A stretch of DNA of 8,600 bases, from positions 1 through 8,600 of the forward strand of contig CANCFZ010000100.1 in assembly GCA_947377425.1 (NCBI GenBank). Reading direction: 5' to 3'. This document shows, in pieces, positions 1 through 7,500 of the stretch. Under the pieces are notes generated by a model. It was not told where the DNA came from. It ran no database searches and was given only the letters and a program-made list of their open reading frames with translations. The stretch is from Flavobacteriaceae bacterium (GTDB lineage: Bacteria > Bacteroidota > Bacteroidia > Flavobacteriales > Flavobacteriaceae). Each line of letters starts with the position of its first letter. The stretch's first letter is position 1. Both the position numbers and the translations under genes were made by a program.

Positions 1-651
1 AGGATTCTTAATACCTATTTTCCATTGGGTTCCATTGGGTTGTTTTCCCCAAGTACTTATGTCGCCAGACACATTAATAATTCCAGAAATAACTCCATTA
101 GATTTTAATAATTCGGTAACTTTATCAGCAATATATCCTTGTCCAATGCCTCCCAGCCCAAGTTTCATTCCTTCTAGTTTTAAAAAAATCGTGAAGTTTT
201 TTTTATCTAAAATGATATTTTTATAACCCACTTTTAAAACAGATTTCTTTATTTCTTCATCTGATGGCATTTCTTTCATACTTCCATCAAACTTCCAAAT
301 CTTATCCATTGAAGCGTAACTAATATCAAAAGCACCGTCGGTAATCATTGCTATTTTTATTGAACGCTCAACTAAATCAAATAATTCTTTATCAACTTTT
401 ATAGGTTTTAAACCTGCATTTCGATTGATTTCAGAAATTGGTGTTGTTGGAATCCAATCGGATATTAAATTTTCAATTCGTTTAACTTCTGCAATACCAA
501 TATCAATATTTTTATTAATTTCAATGGTGTCTTTTCCGACTAAAGTAATTTCAAATGGACTACCAAGCATGCTCAATGTTCTTTTATGAATAACTTGAGC
601 ATGCAAATTTGATATTACAAAAAAGATAAATAAAAAAAGATTTTTCTTCAT
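1..651 (-). CDS. apbE: FAD:protein FMN transferase (ApbE family), C-terminus cut by window edge
   Basis: Seen: an open frame of 217 codons from ATG (649-651) to the left edge, with no stop. Residues 1-18 form a Sec signal peptide (short KK n-region, Phe/Leu/Ile core, likely cleavage after His17-Ala18 before Gln19). There is no cysteine at the cleavage site, so it is not an obvious lipoprotein. Family landmarks follow in order: SDWIPTTPISEINR (64-77), TDGAFDISYASMDKIWKF (104-121), GGIGQGYIADK (167-177), and NVSGDISTWGKQPNGTQW (193-210). Known: ApbE enzymes use FAD and Mg2+ to attach FMN through a phosphoester to Ser/Thr of target flavoproteins such as NqrB/NqrC, RnfG and FMN-binding-domain proteins. 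They act on the periplasmic side. The family is usually about 300-350 residues, so roughly a third is missing, including the C-terminal metal-site region. It starts one base after the thioredoxin gene stop, which implies co-translation. No flavoprotein target is visible in the window. Confidence 0.93.
   Translation of the reverse strand, partial: MKKNLFLFIFFVISNLHAQVIHKRTLSMLGSPFEITLVGKDTIEINKNIDIGIAEVKRIENLISDWIPTTPISEINRNAGLKPIKVDKELFDLVERSIKIAMITDGAFDISYASMDKIWKFDGSMKEMPSDEEIKKSVLKVGYKNIILDKKNFTIFLKLEGMKLGLGGIGQGYIADKVTELLKSNGVISGIINVSGDISTWGKQPNGTQWKIGIKNP
21..40. repeat. Exact 10-bp tandem duplication inside the FMN transferase gene
   Basis: TCCATTGGGT occurs twice back to back (21-30 and 31-40). 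The two copies are read in different frames, giving the coding sequence for PNGTQW (205-210). The encoded residues fit the family pattern around the conserved Trp, so the duplication does not look like a recent frameshift. Confidence 0.75.
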
Positions 652-652
652 C

Positions 653-1096
653 TTATTTATTATCTAAATCTTTCAAACGATCAATATATTCGGATGCTTC
701 AAGGTTTAAATATCCCAAAACTCCTAAAACTTTTCCATCAGAATTTAATAATAATACAAATGGATAATTTCCATCTTGATTGTATTTTTCTGCTAATGCC
801 AAATTTTGTTGTCTAATCTCATCAGATAGCTGATTAGCTTTTTTCTTTGGAAAATCAGCTCTATAAAGCACGTAGTTTTTATCAGAAAAACTCTTGAACT
901 CATCTGATTGCCATACATTTTTATCTAATTTTATACAAGGGCCACACCAATCAGATCCTGAAAACACTAATAGTATTCTTTTGTTTTGAACTTTAGCCTC
1001 AGTTTTTGCAGTCTCAAAATTTGTTTTCCAATTTTGAGCATTTGAAAACGTAGTAAATACAAAGAATAACAACACTACTAAAAATTGCTTTGTCAT
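653..1096 (-). CDS. Secreted thioredoxin-fold protein with WCGPC active site
   Basis: Seen: 147 residues, complete. Residues 1-20 are a Sec signal peptide (MTKQ followed by a Val/Leu/Phe core, cleavage at SNA|Q). The mature part is a single thioredoxin domain with the redox motif WCGPC at 50-54, preceded by FSGSD, and a cis-proline at Pro112 (NYPFVLLL). An insertion around 82-106 is rich in Lys, Gln and Asn. It ends LDNK, and its TAA is one base from the ATG of the FMN transferase. Known: small exported thioredoxins of this type reduce or isomerise envelope disulfides, or relay electrons to cytochrome c maturation or other periplasmic proteins. Inference: being first in a tight pair with ApbE, it may keep thiols of the same envelope redox target reduced. 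The start is the first ATG and gives a proper signal peptide. No Shine-Dalgarno sequence precedes it, which is normal for this phylum. The exact substrate cannot be told. Confidence 0.93.
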   Translation of the reverse strand: MTKQFLVVLLFFVFTTFSNAQNWKTNFETAKTEAKVQNKRILLVFSGSDWCGPCIKLDKNVWQSDEFKSFSDKNYVLYRADFPKKKANQLSDEIRQQNLALAEKYNQDGNYPFVLLLNSDGKVLGVLGYLNLEASEYIDRLKDLDNK

Positions 1097-1114
1097 GGTT
1101 TAATTTAAATATTA

Positions 1115-1122
1115 GAAATATA
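1115..1122 (-). promoter_or_regulatory. Weak candidate -7 element for the thioredoxin-ApbE unit
   Basis: On the minus strand this reads TATATTTC, seven of eight matches to the Bacteroidota -7 consensus TAnnTTTG, 18 bases ahead of the thioredoxin ATG. No TTG is seen at the usual -33 distance. A second imperfect candidate (TACATTGA) lies slightly upstream at about 1130-1137. In such AT-rich DNA a match of this quality is weak evidence. Confidence 0.25.
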
Positions 1123-1187
1123 TATTTATCAATGTAAACCTAACGATTATCTATTGTTTATGATATAAAAAAATGTTAATGTCTATA

Positions 1188-1210
1188 AAAATTAAGTCAA
1201 TCTTAATTTT
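1188..1210. promoter_or_regulatory. Perfect 9-bp inverted repeat in the divergent promoter region
   Basis: AAAATTAAG (1188-1196), five spacer bases, then CTTAATTTT (1202-1210), with no mismatch. It sits between the divergent thioredoxin-ApbE unit and the sulfatase-fold transferase. Its centre is about 44 bp upstream of the transferase's candidate -7 box, roughly -57 from a presumed start site. It could be an operator shared by both directions. It is too AT-rich and not followed by a T-run, so it is unlikely to be a terminator. Chance formation in AT-rich DNA cannot be excluded. Confidence 0.35.
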
Positions 1211-1242
1211 AAGATGAAAAATTTAAAAAGCACAATTTTTAA

Positions 1243-1250
1243 TACATTTG
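1243..1250 (+). promoter_or_regulatory. Candidate Bacteroidota -7 promoter element for the LtaS-like gene
   Basis: TACATTTG matches the TAnnTTTG consensus fully and ends 16 bases before the ATG at 1267, which implies a short leader of about 10 nt. No TTG -33 element is present 17-23 bases upstream; that stretch is A/T only. This is therefore a half-matching promoter that might need an activator. Confidence 0.5.
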
Positions 1251-1266
1251 TAAAAAATTAAAATCA

Positions 1267-3360
1267 ATGCAGTTATTTCAAAAAAAGTCTCCATTTTATA
1301 ATTTAGCTCTTTTTTATATTATAGTTAGTTTAATTACAAGATTGGTACTGCTCTTCCATCCTATTACTCAAACGAGCTTTACAATTATTGATAGTATCAA
1401 AATATTTTTATTAGGAATGGTTTCCGATGCTTTTGTGTTTGTTGTTGGGAGCGCTTTATTATGGCTGTATTTATTGTTTTTATCCAATTCTAAATTTAAC
1501 AAACCTTGGGGTTATATTTTTTTTGGATTACTTGTAAGTTTGTTACTTTATGTTTTATCTGGAAAATCTATTTTACATGAATATGGAGGCTCATTACCCG
1601 AAATTGGTATAGCTTTTATATCATTAAAAACTGTTTTATTTGGACTTTTATTGTTCTTACCCAAATATCGAAAAAACATTAGAAAAGTATTGTTTTCAAT
1701 TACAATCTTCATTTTTGTTTTAGTTATTATTCAAAATGCAATTAGTGAGTACTTTTTTTGGAATGAATTTGGTGTTCGTTACAACTTTATTGCTGTTGAT
1801 TATTTGGTTTATACTAATACTGTAATTGGAAATATAATGGAATCTTATCCTGTAATTCCTTTATTTATAGGTGTTGGATTAGTATCATTGATTGCTACAA
1901 TTGTTATTGTTAGAAAATCCAAAAGCTATCTTGATAAATTGCCATCATTTACTGATAAAATAAAAAATTTAGGGGTTTATATTGTTTTGTATTTTATTTC
2001 CTTATTTGCTACACCAACTTTGGCTAAGCTTCAAAATTCATCCAATGTTTTCACTAATGAATTGCAAGCTAATGGTATTTATAAATTCTATTTGGCATTT
2101 ATGAATAGTGAATTGGATTATGATAAATTTTATAAGACGTTACCCGAACAAGAATCTTTTGCTTTGCTTCAAAAGCAAATTTCAGGGATTTCTAACGATT
2201 CTTCTATAAGACAAATTAATAGTGGAACAACCGAAAATCATAAAAATGTAGTGTTAATTACTATTGAAAGTTATAGTGCAGAATTTTTAAAAATGTACGG
2301 TAACGAGCAAAATATTACTCCATTCATGGATTCATTAGCTAGAAAAAGTTTATTATTTTCTAACTTATATGCTGTTGGTAATCGCACCGTTAGAGGTTTA
2401 GAAGCAGTAACTTTATGTCTTCCACCGACTGCTGGAGAAAGTGTTGTTAAAAGAATAGATAATAAAAATAAATTTTCAACTGGAAGTTTATTCAAAAAAA
2501 GAGGATATGATGTAAAGTTTTTATATGGTGGTGATGCGTTCTTTGATAATATGGGAGATTTCTTTGGAGGAAATGGTTACGACATTGTAGATAAAAAAGC
2601 ATTTAAACCCGAAGAAATTACTTTTTCAAACGTGTGGGGAGTTTGTGATGAAGATATGGCTAACAAGGCTATTAAAGTCATGAATGAAGAAGCAAAAACT
2701 GGCAAACCATTTTTTAATCATTGGATGACAGTAAGTAACCACAGACCATTTACATATCCTGAAGGTAAAATTGATATCGATGCACATTCTAAATCTCGTG
2801 AAGGAGGTGTAAAATATACCGATTATGCTTTGAATAAATTCTTTGCTATGGCAAAAAAACAAGCTTGGTTCAAGAATACAGTTTTTGTAATTGTTGCTGA
2901 TCATTGTGCCTCAAGTTCAGGAAAAACGGAGCTTCCAGCAGACAAATATAGAATTCCAGCAATGATTTATGCTCCAGGATTTATTGAACCAAAACGGTAT
3001 ACCAATTTGATGTCACAAATTGATTTAATGCCAACTTTATTTGGCTTATTAAATTTTAATTATCAGAGTAAATTTTATGGTCAGGATGTTCTTAAAAGCG
3101 ATTACAAACCAAGAGCTTTAATTGCTACTTATCAAGATTTAGGTTTAATAAAAGATACAGTTTTAACAATTATATCACCAGTTAAAAAAGCAAAGCAATT
3201 TCAATTAACATTACAACCAAAAGCTGGATTAGAAAATGACTTTCAGATTTTTTATGATCAAAAACCATTAAATAAGGAAAGAATAGATTTGATTAATGAA
3301 ACAATTTCGTATTATCAAACGGCATCCTATATGTTGAAGAAAAAGAAGTATCAGAAGTAA
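1267..3360 (+). CDS. LtaS/MdoB-like membrane transferase of the alkaline phosphatase/sulfatase superfamily
   Basis: Seen: 697 residues, complete. The N-terminal membrane part has about seven hydrophobic segments (near 13-31, 45-71, 83-98, 115-131, 141-159, 195-215, 236-252), with the stretch EYFFWNEFGVRYNFIAVDYL at 161-180. The extracytoplasmic catalytic domain (about 325-640) carries Glu334 (LITIES), the likely nucleophile Thr374 (GNRTVRG), His492 (SNHRPF) and the metal ligands Asp545-His546 (VADH). These match by order and context the LtaS metal and nucleophile residues. Known: such enzymes move phosphoglycerol or phosphoethanolamine from a phospholipid head group to a glycolipid, glycan or glucan. 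Gram-negative Bacteroidota do not make classical lipoteichoic acid, so the acceptor is unknown and LTA synthesis should not be assumed. The Lys-rich tail (LKKKKYQK) ends only 15 bp from a convergent gene. The ATG is preceded by an A-rich leader without a Shine-Dalgarno sequence. It appears monocistronic. Confidence 0.92.
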   Translation: MQLFQKKSPFYNLALFYIIVSLITRLVLLFHPITQTSFTIIDSIKIFLLGMVSDAFVFVVGSALLWLYLLFLSNSKFNKPWGYIFFGLLVSLLLYVLSGKSILHEYGGSLPEIGIAFISLKTVLFGLLLFLPKYRKNIRKVLFSITIFIFVLVIIQNAISEYFFWNEFGVRYNFIAVDYLVYTNTVIGNIMESYPVIPLFIGVGLVSLIATIVIVRKSKSYLDKLPSFTDKIKNLGVYIVLYFISLFATPTLAKLQNSSNVFTNELQANGIYKFYLAFMNSELDYDKFYKTLPEQESFALLQKQISGISNDSSIRQINSGTTENHKNVVLITIESYSAEFLKMYGNEQNITPFMDSLARKSLLFSNLYAVGNRTVRGLEAVTLCLPPTAGESVVKRIDNKNKFSTGSLFKKRGYDVKFLYGGDAFFDNMGDFFGGNGYDIVDKKAFKPEEITFSNVWGVCDEDMANKAIKVMNEEAKTGKPFFNHWMTVSNHRPFTYPEGKIDIDAHSKSREGGVKYTDYALNKFFAMAKKQAWFKNTVFVIVADHCASSSGKTELPADKYRIPAMIYAPGFIEPKRYTNLMSQIDLMPTLFGLLNFNYQSKFYGQDVLKSDYKPRALIATYQDLGLIKDTVLTIISPVKKAKQFQLTLQPKAGLENDFQIFYDQKPLNKERIDLINETISYYQTASYMLKKKKYQK

Positions 3361-3363
3361 AAG

Positions 3364-3389
3364 AAGAACTATTGTTTATTTTAGTTTTT
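3364..3389 (+). terminator. Weak possible terminator of the LtaS-like gene
   Basis: Just after the stop, AAGAACTA (3364-3371) can pair with TAGTTTTT (3382-3389) across a 10-base loop, with one G-U pair, and the right arm runs into six T. The stem is AU-rich and overlaps the 3' end of the convergent response regulator, so it is a marginal call. No better terminator fits in the 15-bp gap. Confidence 0.25.
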
Positions 3390-4014
3390 TCAAAATTACA
3401 GATAATTCTAGAATGTTTTTCGCGCTTGATTTTAATAGAATTCTTTTCTTGTAAGTACTTATTGTTGACATTGCTAATTTTAATTTTTTAGAAATAGCAC
3501 TATTATTTTCTCCCTCAATAAGCATTTGTGCAATTTGTAATTCTCTCAAAGATAAATTGCTTCCTTTTATAGGTTTTATTTTATCTTTTTCATGAGAAAT
3601 GCTATCTAAGTATTTTATTTTTACATCGTTTAAAAAATAATCACTCCCATTATATAAAACATTAATTGTCATTTTAATATTTTCTTCGGTACTGTATTTA
3701 TTCAAAAATGCACTTGCTCCATATTTAAAACAATTCGTTTTATATTTAATATCATCAAAGAAAGAGAAAATTAAAATTTTAGTTTTGGGTTGCAGCTTTT
3801 TTATGGTCTTTATCAAATAAAAATTATCTTTCTTTTCAAAATTAATATCCATAATAACTAAATCAAAGCATATTATTTTTGCAAACTCTTCAACTTCTTC
3901 AATTGTTGAAGCCAACATTATATTTGCATCATTGTGATTTTTTCTCACAATCATTTCAAGTGATTTTCTAATAAGTACTATACTATCAAATAGTAAAACA
4001 TGTTTCTCTTTCAT
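3376..4014 (-). CDS. Orphan LuxR/BvgA-type response regulator with degenerate acidic pocket
   Basis: Seen: 212 residues, complete. Receiver domain at about 4-122: phospho-acceptor Asp56 (LVIMDINF), Ser84 (IFSF), Lys106 (AFLNK) and Asp10 are present. The second acidic residue usually found in the pair near the N-terminus is Ser11, and the typical His-Pro that follows is Ile-Val. A linker (about 123-150) leads to a LuxR-type helix-turn-helix at about 153-205 (LSLRELQIAQMLIEG, then STISTYKKRIL), whose recognition helix resembles the BvgA/EvgA subgroup. Known: such proteins bind DNA as dimers after phosphorylation by a histidine kinase. No kinase gene adjoins it. The missing acid may weaken Mg2+ binding, so phosphorylation could be poor or the protein may work unphosphorylated. 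A TAAATTTG box and an inverted repeat lie upstream. It is transcribed in the same direction as the giant T9SS protein gene but is separated from it by a terminator. Its targets are unknown. Confidence 0.92.
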   Translation of the reverse strand: MKEKHVLLFDSIVLIRKSLEMIVRKNHNDANIMLASTIEEVEEFAKIICFDLVIMDINFEKKDNFYLIKTIKKLQPKTKILIFSFFDDIKYKTNCFKYGASAFLNKYSTEENIKMTINVLYNGSDYFLNDVKIKYLDSISHEKDKIKPIKGSNLSLRELQIAQMLIEGENNSAISKKLKLAMSTISTYKKRILLKSSAKNILELSVILKKLK

Positions 4015-4051
4015 ATATAAAATTATACCTTTTCAAAATAAAGATTGAGGG

Positions 4052-4059
4052 CAAATTTA
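4052..4059 (-). promoter_or_regulatory. Candidate -7 promoter element for the response regulator
   Basis: On the minus strand this reads TAAATTTG, a full match to TAnnTTTG, 37 bases upstream of the ATG at 4014, which implies a leader of about 30 nt. No TTG is found at the -33 position (near 4078-4085). As with the LtaS-like gene, a weak -33 region with an inverted repeat just upstream is the arrangement expected of an activator-dependent promoter, but this is inference. Confidence 0.5.
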
Positions 4060-4086
4060 TCTACATATATTGTATTAACAGTATCG

Positions 4087-4121
4087 TTCGTCTAAAAGTA
4101 CTATCTAATTATATAGACGAA
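4087..4121. promoter_or_regulatory. Spaced 8-bp inverted repeat, candidate operator of the response regulator promoter
   Basis: TTCGTCTA (4087-4094) and TAGACGAA (4114-4121) are perfect inverted copies separated by 19 bases, giving about 27 bp centre to centre. The arms contain CG dinucleotides, which stand out in this AT-rich spacer. The pair lies just upstream of where the -33 element of the response regulator promoter would be, centred at about -58. That position would suit an activator or autoregulatory dimer site. A hairpin role is less likely given the long loop and lack of a T-run. Confidence 0.45.
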
Positions 4122-4252
4122 ATTCAATGTGTTTTATTAATATTGCAATTAATCTGAATGAATTGTTTCTTTGTCGAAAAAAACAGTAAAAACATATAGT
4201 TAAAGGTTATTTTAGCTCTAGAGTGTTACTGTTAAAAAACGTTGGTGGCCTT

Positions 4253-4300
4253 TTATAAAAAAAAGGAAAAGTACTTAAAATTTTAAGCACTTTTCCTTTT
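4253..4300 (-). terminator. Strong intrinsic terminator of the giant T9SS protein gene
   Basis: A near-perfect 40-base palindrome covers 4261-4300: arm 4261-4280 pairs with 4281-4300, with a single non-Watson-Crick position (A4273 opposite C4288). In minus-strand RNA that position is a G-U wobble and the stem is followed by eight U (4268-4261 region into 4257), then UAUAA. In plus-strand RNA the same position is an A-C mismatch and only four U follow. Both points say the element serves minus-strand transcription, ending the gene whose stop is 52 bp away at 4352. Confidence 0.85.
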
Positions 4301-4351
4301 ATAATATGAATTAATATTTAACTTTTTGGTTACTTTAGATTCTTAATTAAA

Positions 4352-4582
4352 TTACTTTAAAACTTTTTGTTTGAATATAACGCCATTCGATAATTTCACA
4401 CTAATACAATACGCTCCATTGGCAAAATCAAAATCACTTTCAAAAAAGGAGCTAGCAGCATTTTTAGATTCATAAATTTTAATGAGCTTTCCTGAAATAT
4501 CATATAAATCAATTTTTGAAATTGATTCAGAAGCTTGTATTTTTAGTTTATTATTAGCAATAAACGCAATCGTATTAATATT
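4352..4582 (-). other. T9SS type A C-terminal sorting domain
   Basis: Residues about 1318-1393 of the giant protein read as the usual beta-sandwich tail: IQASESISKIDLYDISGKLI (1332-1351), then ANGAYCISVKLSNGVIFKQ (1371-1389) and the terminal KVLK. In known T9SS cargo this domain directs outer-membrane passage and is removed by the PorU sortase in attached proteins. The Cys1376 within the GAYCISV strand is unusual for the motif, where a hydrophobic residue is common. Confidence 0.88.
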
Positions 4583-7500
4583 GTCAAAAGTAGAATTTGA
4601 TAAGTTACTATTTGTATAACGAAGTTTAAAACGATCATTAAATATTCCAACAGTAGATAAAAAACTATAAGGTGATTGCTTCAAATCATGAATAATATTC
4701 AAATAAGTATCTTCAATATAAATATTTTGGTCATTAAAAAGACCGTCTACAGCACCAATTGCAATATTACAAGTGCCTGAAGTATTAATATTTATTCCTA
4801 TTGGAACAACATCATTTATATTAAAAGGTAAAGCTCTACCTTGAATATTCATTTTATCATTATCAATTAATGAATAAATTGCAATTGAATTGGACACATT
4901 ATATGACGCATCATATAGGTTATCTTTAGAGTTTGTAGCTCCATCAACATATCCAATTAAAGTTCTTTCTGATTGATTATTTGAATTTATGATATCCAAC
5001 CAAATTCTATTTTTTTCTATAGTAGTATTTGAACTTGCGCTATTAGATTTATAAAATATTGAGTTATCATAAGTACTGCTTCTCAAAATATTATTAAAAT
5101 TAACATTTGCGCTTCCAGCTAACCCATCTAACATTTGAACAAAAAATCCTTGACCTGCTCCAATAAATAATTCATCTACGACAACTGGCCCAGCTGTAGT
5201 TCCTGTAAAATTATAAGTTAAATAATCATTTGGAGTATAATTATATGAAAAACTACTATAAAATGGATTGGCTACAGTACTTGATGGACTTGTTCCATGT
5301 GTCCATAATCTGACACTTCCTTCTATAACGGATTGATTATCAATTAAAAATTGATTAGCGCGAATAGAAGAAGGATATGGATTTCCAATTAAGTTCCAAT
5401 TATCACTCAAGTTAGTTATTTGAGCGCCATTTGTTCCACTATAAGGCGCTCCTGTTATTGTTCCTCTACTTACTGAAACAGGTATGGTCCCGTTATTAGG
5501 AATTCCTACAAAAGAAGCTGTAAAAGTTGAAGCTGTTGAAGAAAATGAACTAGGTGCTCTAACAATATATCCTTTTCCTGCACTCATAATACTTCCTTCC
5601 GCCGAAGCCCAGTTTCCTTGTCCTCCATTACCATTAGATGCAGTAGGATTCCAACTGTATTTTGGACCTGAAATTTGTGTTAATGAAAGATTATTAATTA
5701 TAAAACTACTTACGGGAGATGACCAATAAACGTAATCATATTGTTTAATCGTTGCATTTCTTTTATAAGTAATATTACCTGTATTAGTCGCACTACTATT
5801 TAATTGAATTAAATTAGAATTATTTTCAAAAGTCAATGACCCTCCTGTTGTATTAATATTATTTGTAATAACTAAATTATCTACAGAGTTTATTACTACT
5901 GCTCCTGAATTTATTGTACAAGAACAACCTGTTAGCGTTCCACTAGAACTATAAGAACCTGCAAAAATAATATTCTTCTCACTATTAGGATCTCCATTAG
6001 ACCATGAAATACCGTTCCATGTAGTAGTAGTTAATCCAATGATATTAATATTTGAAGTCGATGATGATACACAACCATTAGAACTTGTAATGGTATAGTT
6101 ATAGGTACCTGCAGCTAAATTATATATTGTAGTATTGTCACCAGAACCAGGAGTTGTTGAAGTAGTTGTACCATATTGGTTCAATGTCCAACTTCCTGAA
6201 GGTAAATCATGGAAATGAATATTTCCTGTTACACTTGCACAAGTTGGTGACGTTACTGTTTCTACATCAGGCACAATTGGAGTAGTATTGACAGTTACAA
6301 CAGTATTCAATGAGGAAAGACTTTCACAACCATTTGCATTAGTTACTCTTACAGAATAACTTCCTGCAGTAGTTACAACTATACTTTGTGACGTAGCTCC
6401 TGTTGACCATAAATAAGTTGTTCCTGTTACTGAAGTCAACGTTACACTTCCTCCTGAGCAAAAAGTAGTAGCACTACCCGCTGAAATGGTTGGAGTTGTT
6501 GGTAAAGCATTAATTACAACACTAAAAGGAACACTTGTACTTCCGCAGCCCACAACATTTGTAACAATAATATTTCCAGTATAGGTTCCTGAAACTGTAC
6601 CCGCAGGAATATTACTGGTAATAGGACTTGATGGTAAACTAGCATTACTAATAGCTACAAAACTATTTGTTGGCAGTGCATTCCATGTAATACTATAAGT
6701 TATAGGTGAACCTGTGACTGTAAATGGTAAAGTTGTTGTTTGTGCTATTGAGTTAAAACAAACACTTGTTGGTGTAGTAACAGCTACAGTAGGTACTCCA
6801 ATATAAACTGTTATTGTGTTACTGTAAGCACTACATCCTCCAGTAATAACTACTCTACGATAATAAGTTGTTTGTGTTATTGTTGGGGCATCATATACAG
6901 CAGCATTTGCTAAACTAATACTAGTAAAATTAACATTGTCTGTAGAAGATTGCCATTGATAAGTAAATGTTCCACTACCGCCTGTTGGTGCAGTGGTTTG
7001 CGTAAAAGCAACAGGATTTCCGCTTGTTGCACAAAAAGTTTGATTTCCTGCAACACTACCCGGAGTCAAATTTGAACCAACAACAGTTGTTAAAGTTATA
7101 GCACTACTAGTAGCAGAACACCCCAAATTTGTAATTATAATTCTAAATTTATAGATTCCTGAAGTAGTTTCATATATAGTATAAGCAGGGTCTAAAACAT
7201 ACTGAGTAGTAGTACTTGTAGGACCTGGTCCATTCACCCATGTAGTTCCACCATCATAACTCACTTGCCATTGATAAGTAGCACTTCCTCCGGGATTTCC
7301 TGATGCAATATCAAGATCATTTTGACCTCCTCCAGATATAGTCCCACACATATTGGTTAATATGTAATTTGTATCATTTGCTCCTTGTGTAAATTCAATT
7401 GTTGGAACTACAGGAGTTGTATATGTTACTTTTGCTGTTGCAACTCGTGATGAAGGGCACCCCAAAGCATTGCGTGCTTCTGCATAATAAGTTGTTGTTA

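Larger units (their letters stand above)
4015..4351. other. 337-bp intergenic region upstream of the response regulator
   Basis: No gene is seen here. From right to left it holds the hairpin terminator of the giant surface-protein gene, then about 130 bases (4122-4248) without a convincing element, then an 8-bp spaced inverted repeat and the -7 box for the response regulator. An AAAAGG lies 14 bases ahead of the regulator ATG, too far to be a normal ribosome binding site. The stretch has stops in all frames at short intervals, and no tRNA-like fold was recognised. Confidence 0.7.

Noticed and set aside
21..40. Possible frameshift from the 10-bp tandem duplication in apbE
   Set aside because: The frame before and after the duplication encodes the expected family sequence, so no frameshift is implied.
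35..226. Plus-strand open frame opposite the FMN transferase
   Set aside because: The opposite strand carries clear ApbE motifs throughout, and this frame shows no family features.
2271..2904. Two minus-strand open frames (2271-2495 and 2626-2904) inside the LtaS-like gene
   Set aside because: They overlap its catalytic motifs, show no recognisable domain and have no promoter.
4142..4149. Palindrome ATTGCAAT
   Set aside because: It is short and AT-rich, with no placement relative to a promoter that suggests function.
4182..4233. 8-bp inverted repeat AACAGTAA / TTACTGTT with a 36-nt spacer
   Set aside because: The long spacer, lack of a nearby promoter or T-run, and AT-rich background make chance the best explanation.
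5484..5729. Plus-strand open frame inside the giant protein gene
   Set aside because: It is antisense to a conserved part of the pre-sorting-domain module and has no independent support.
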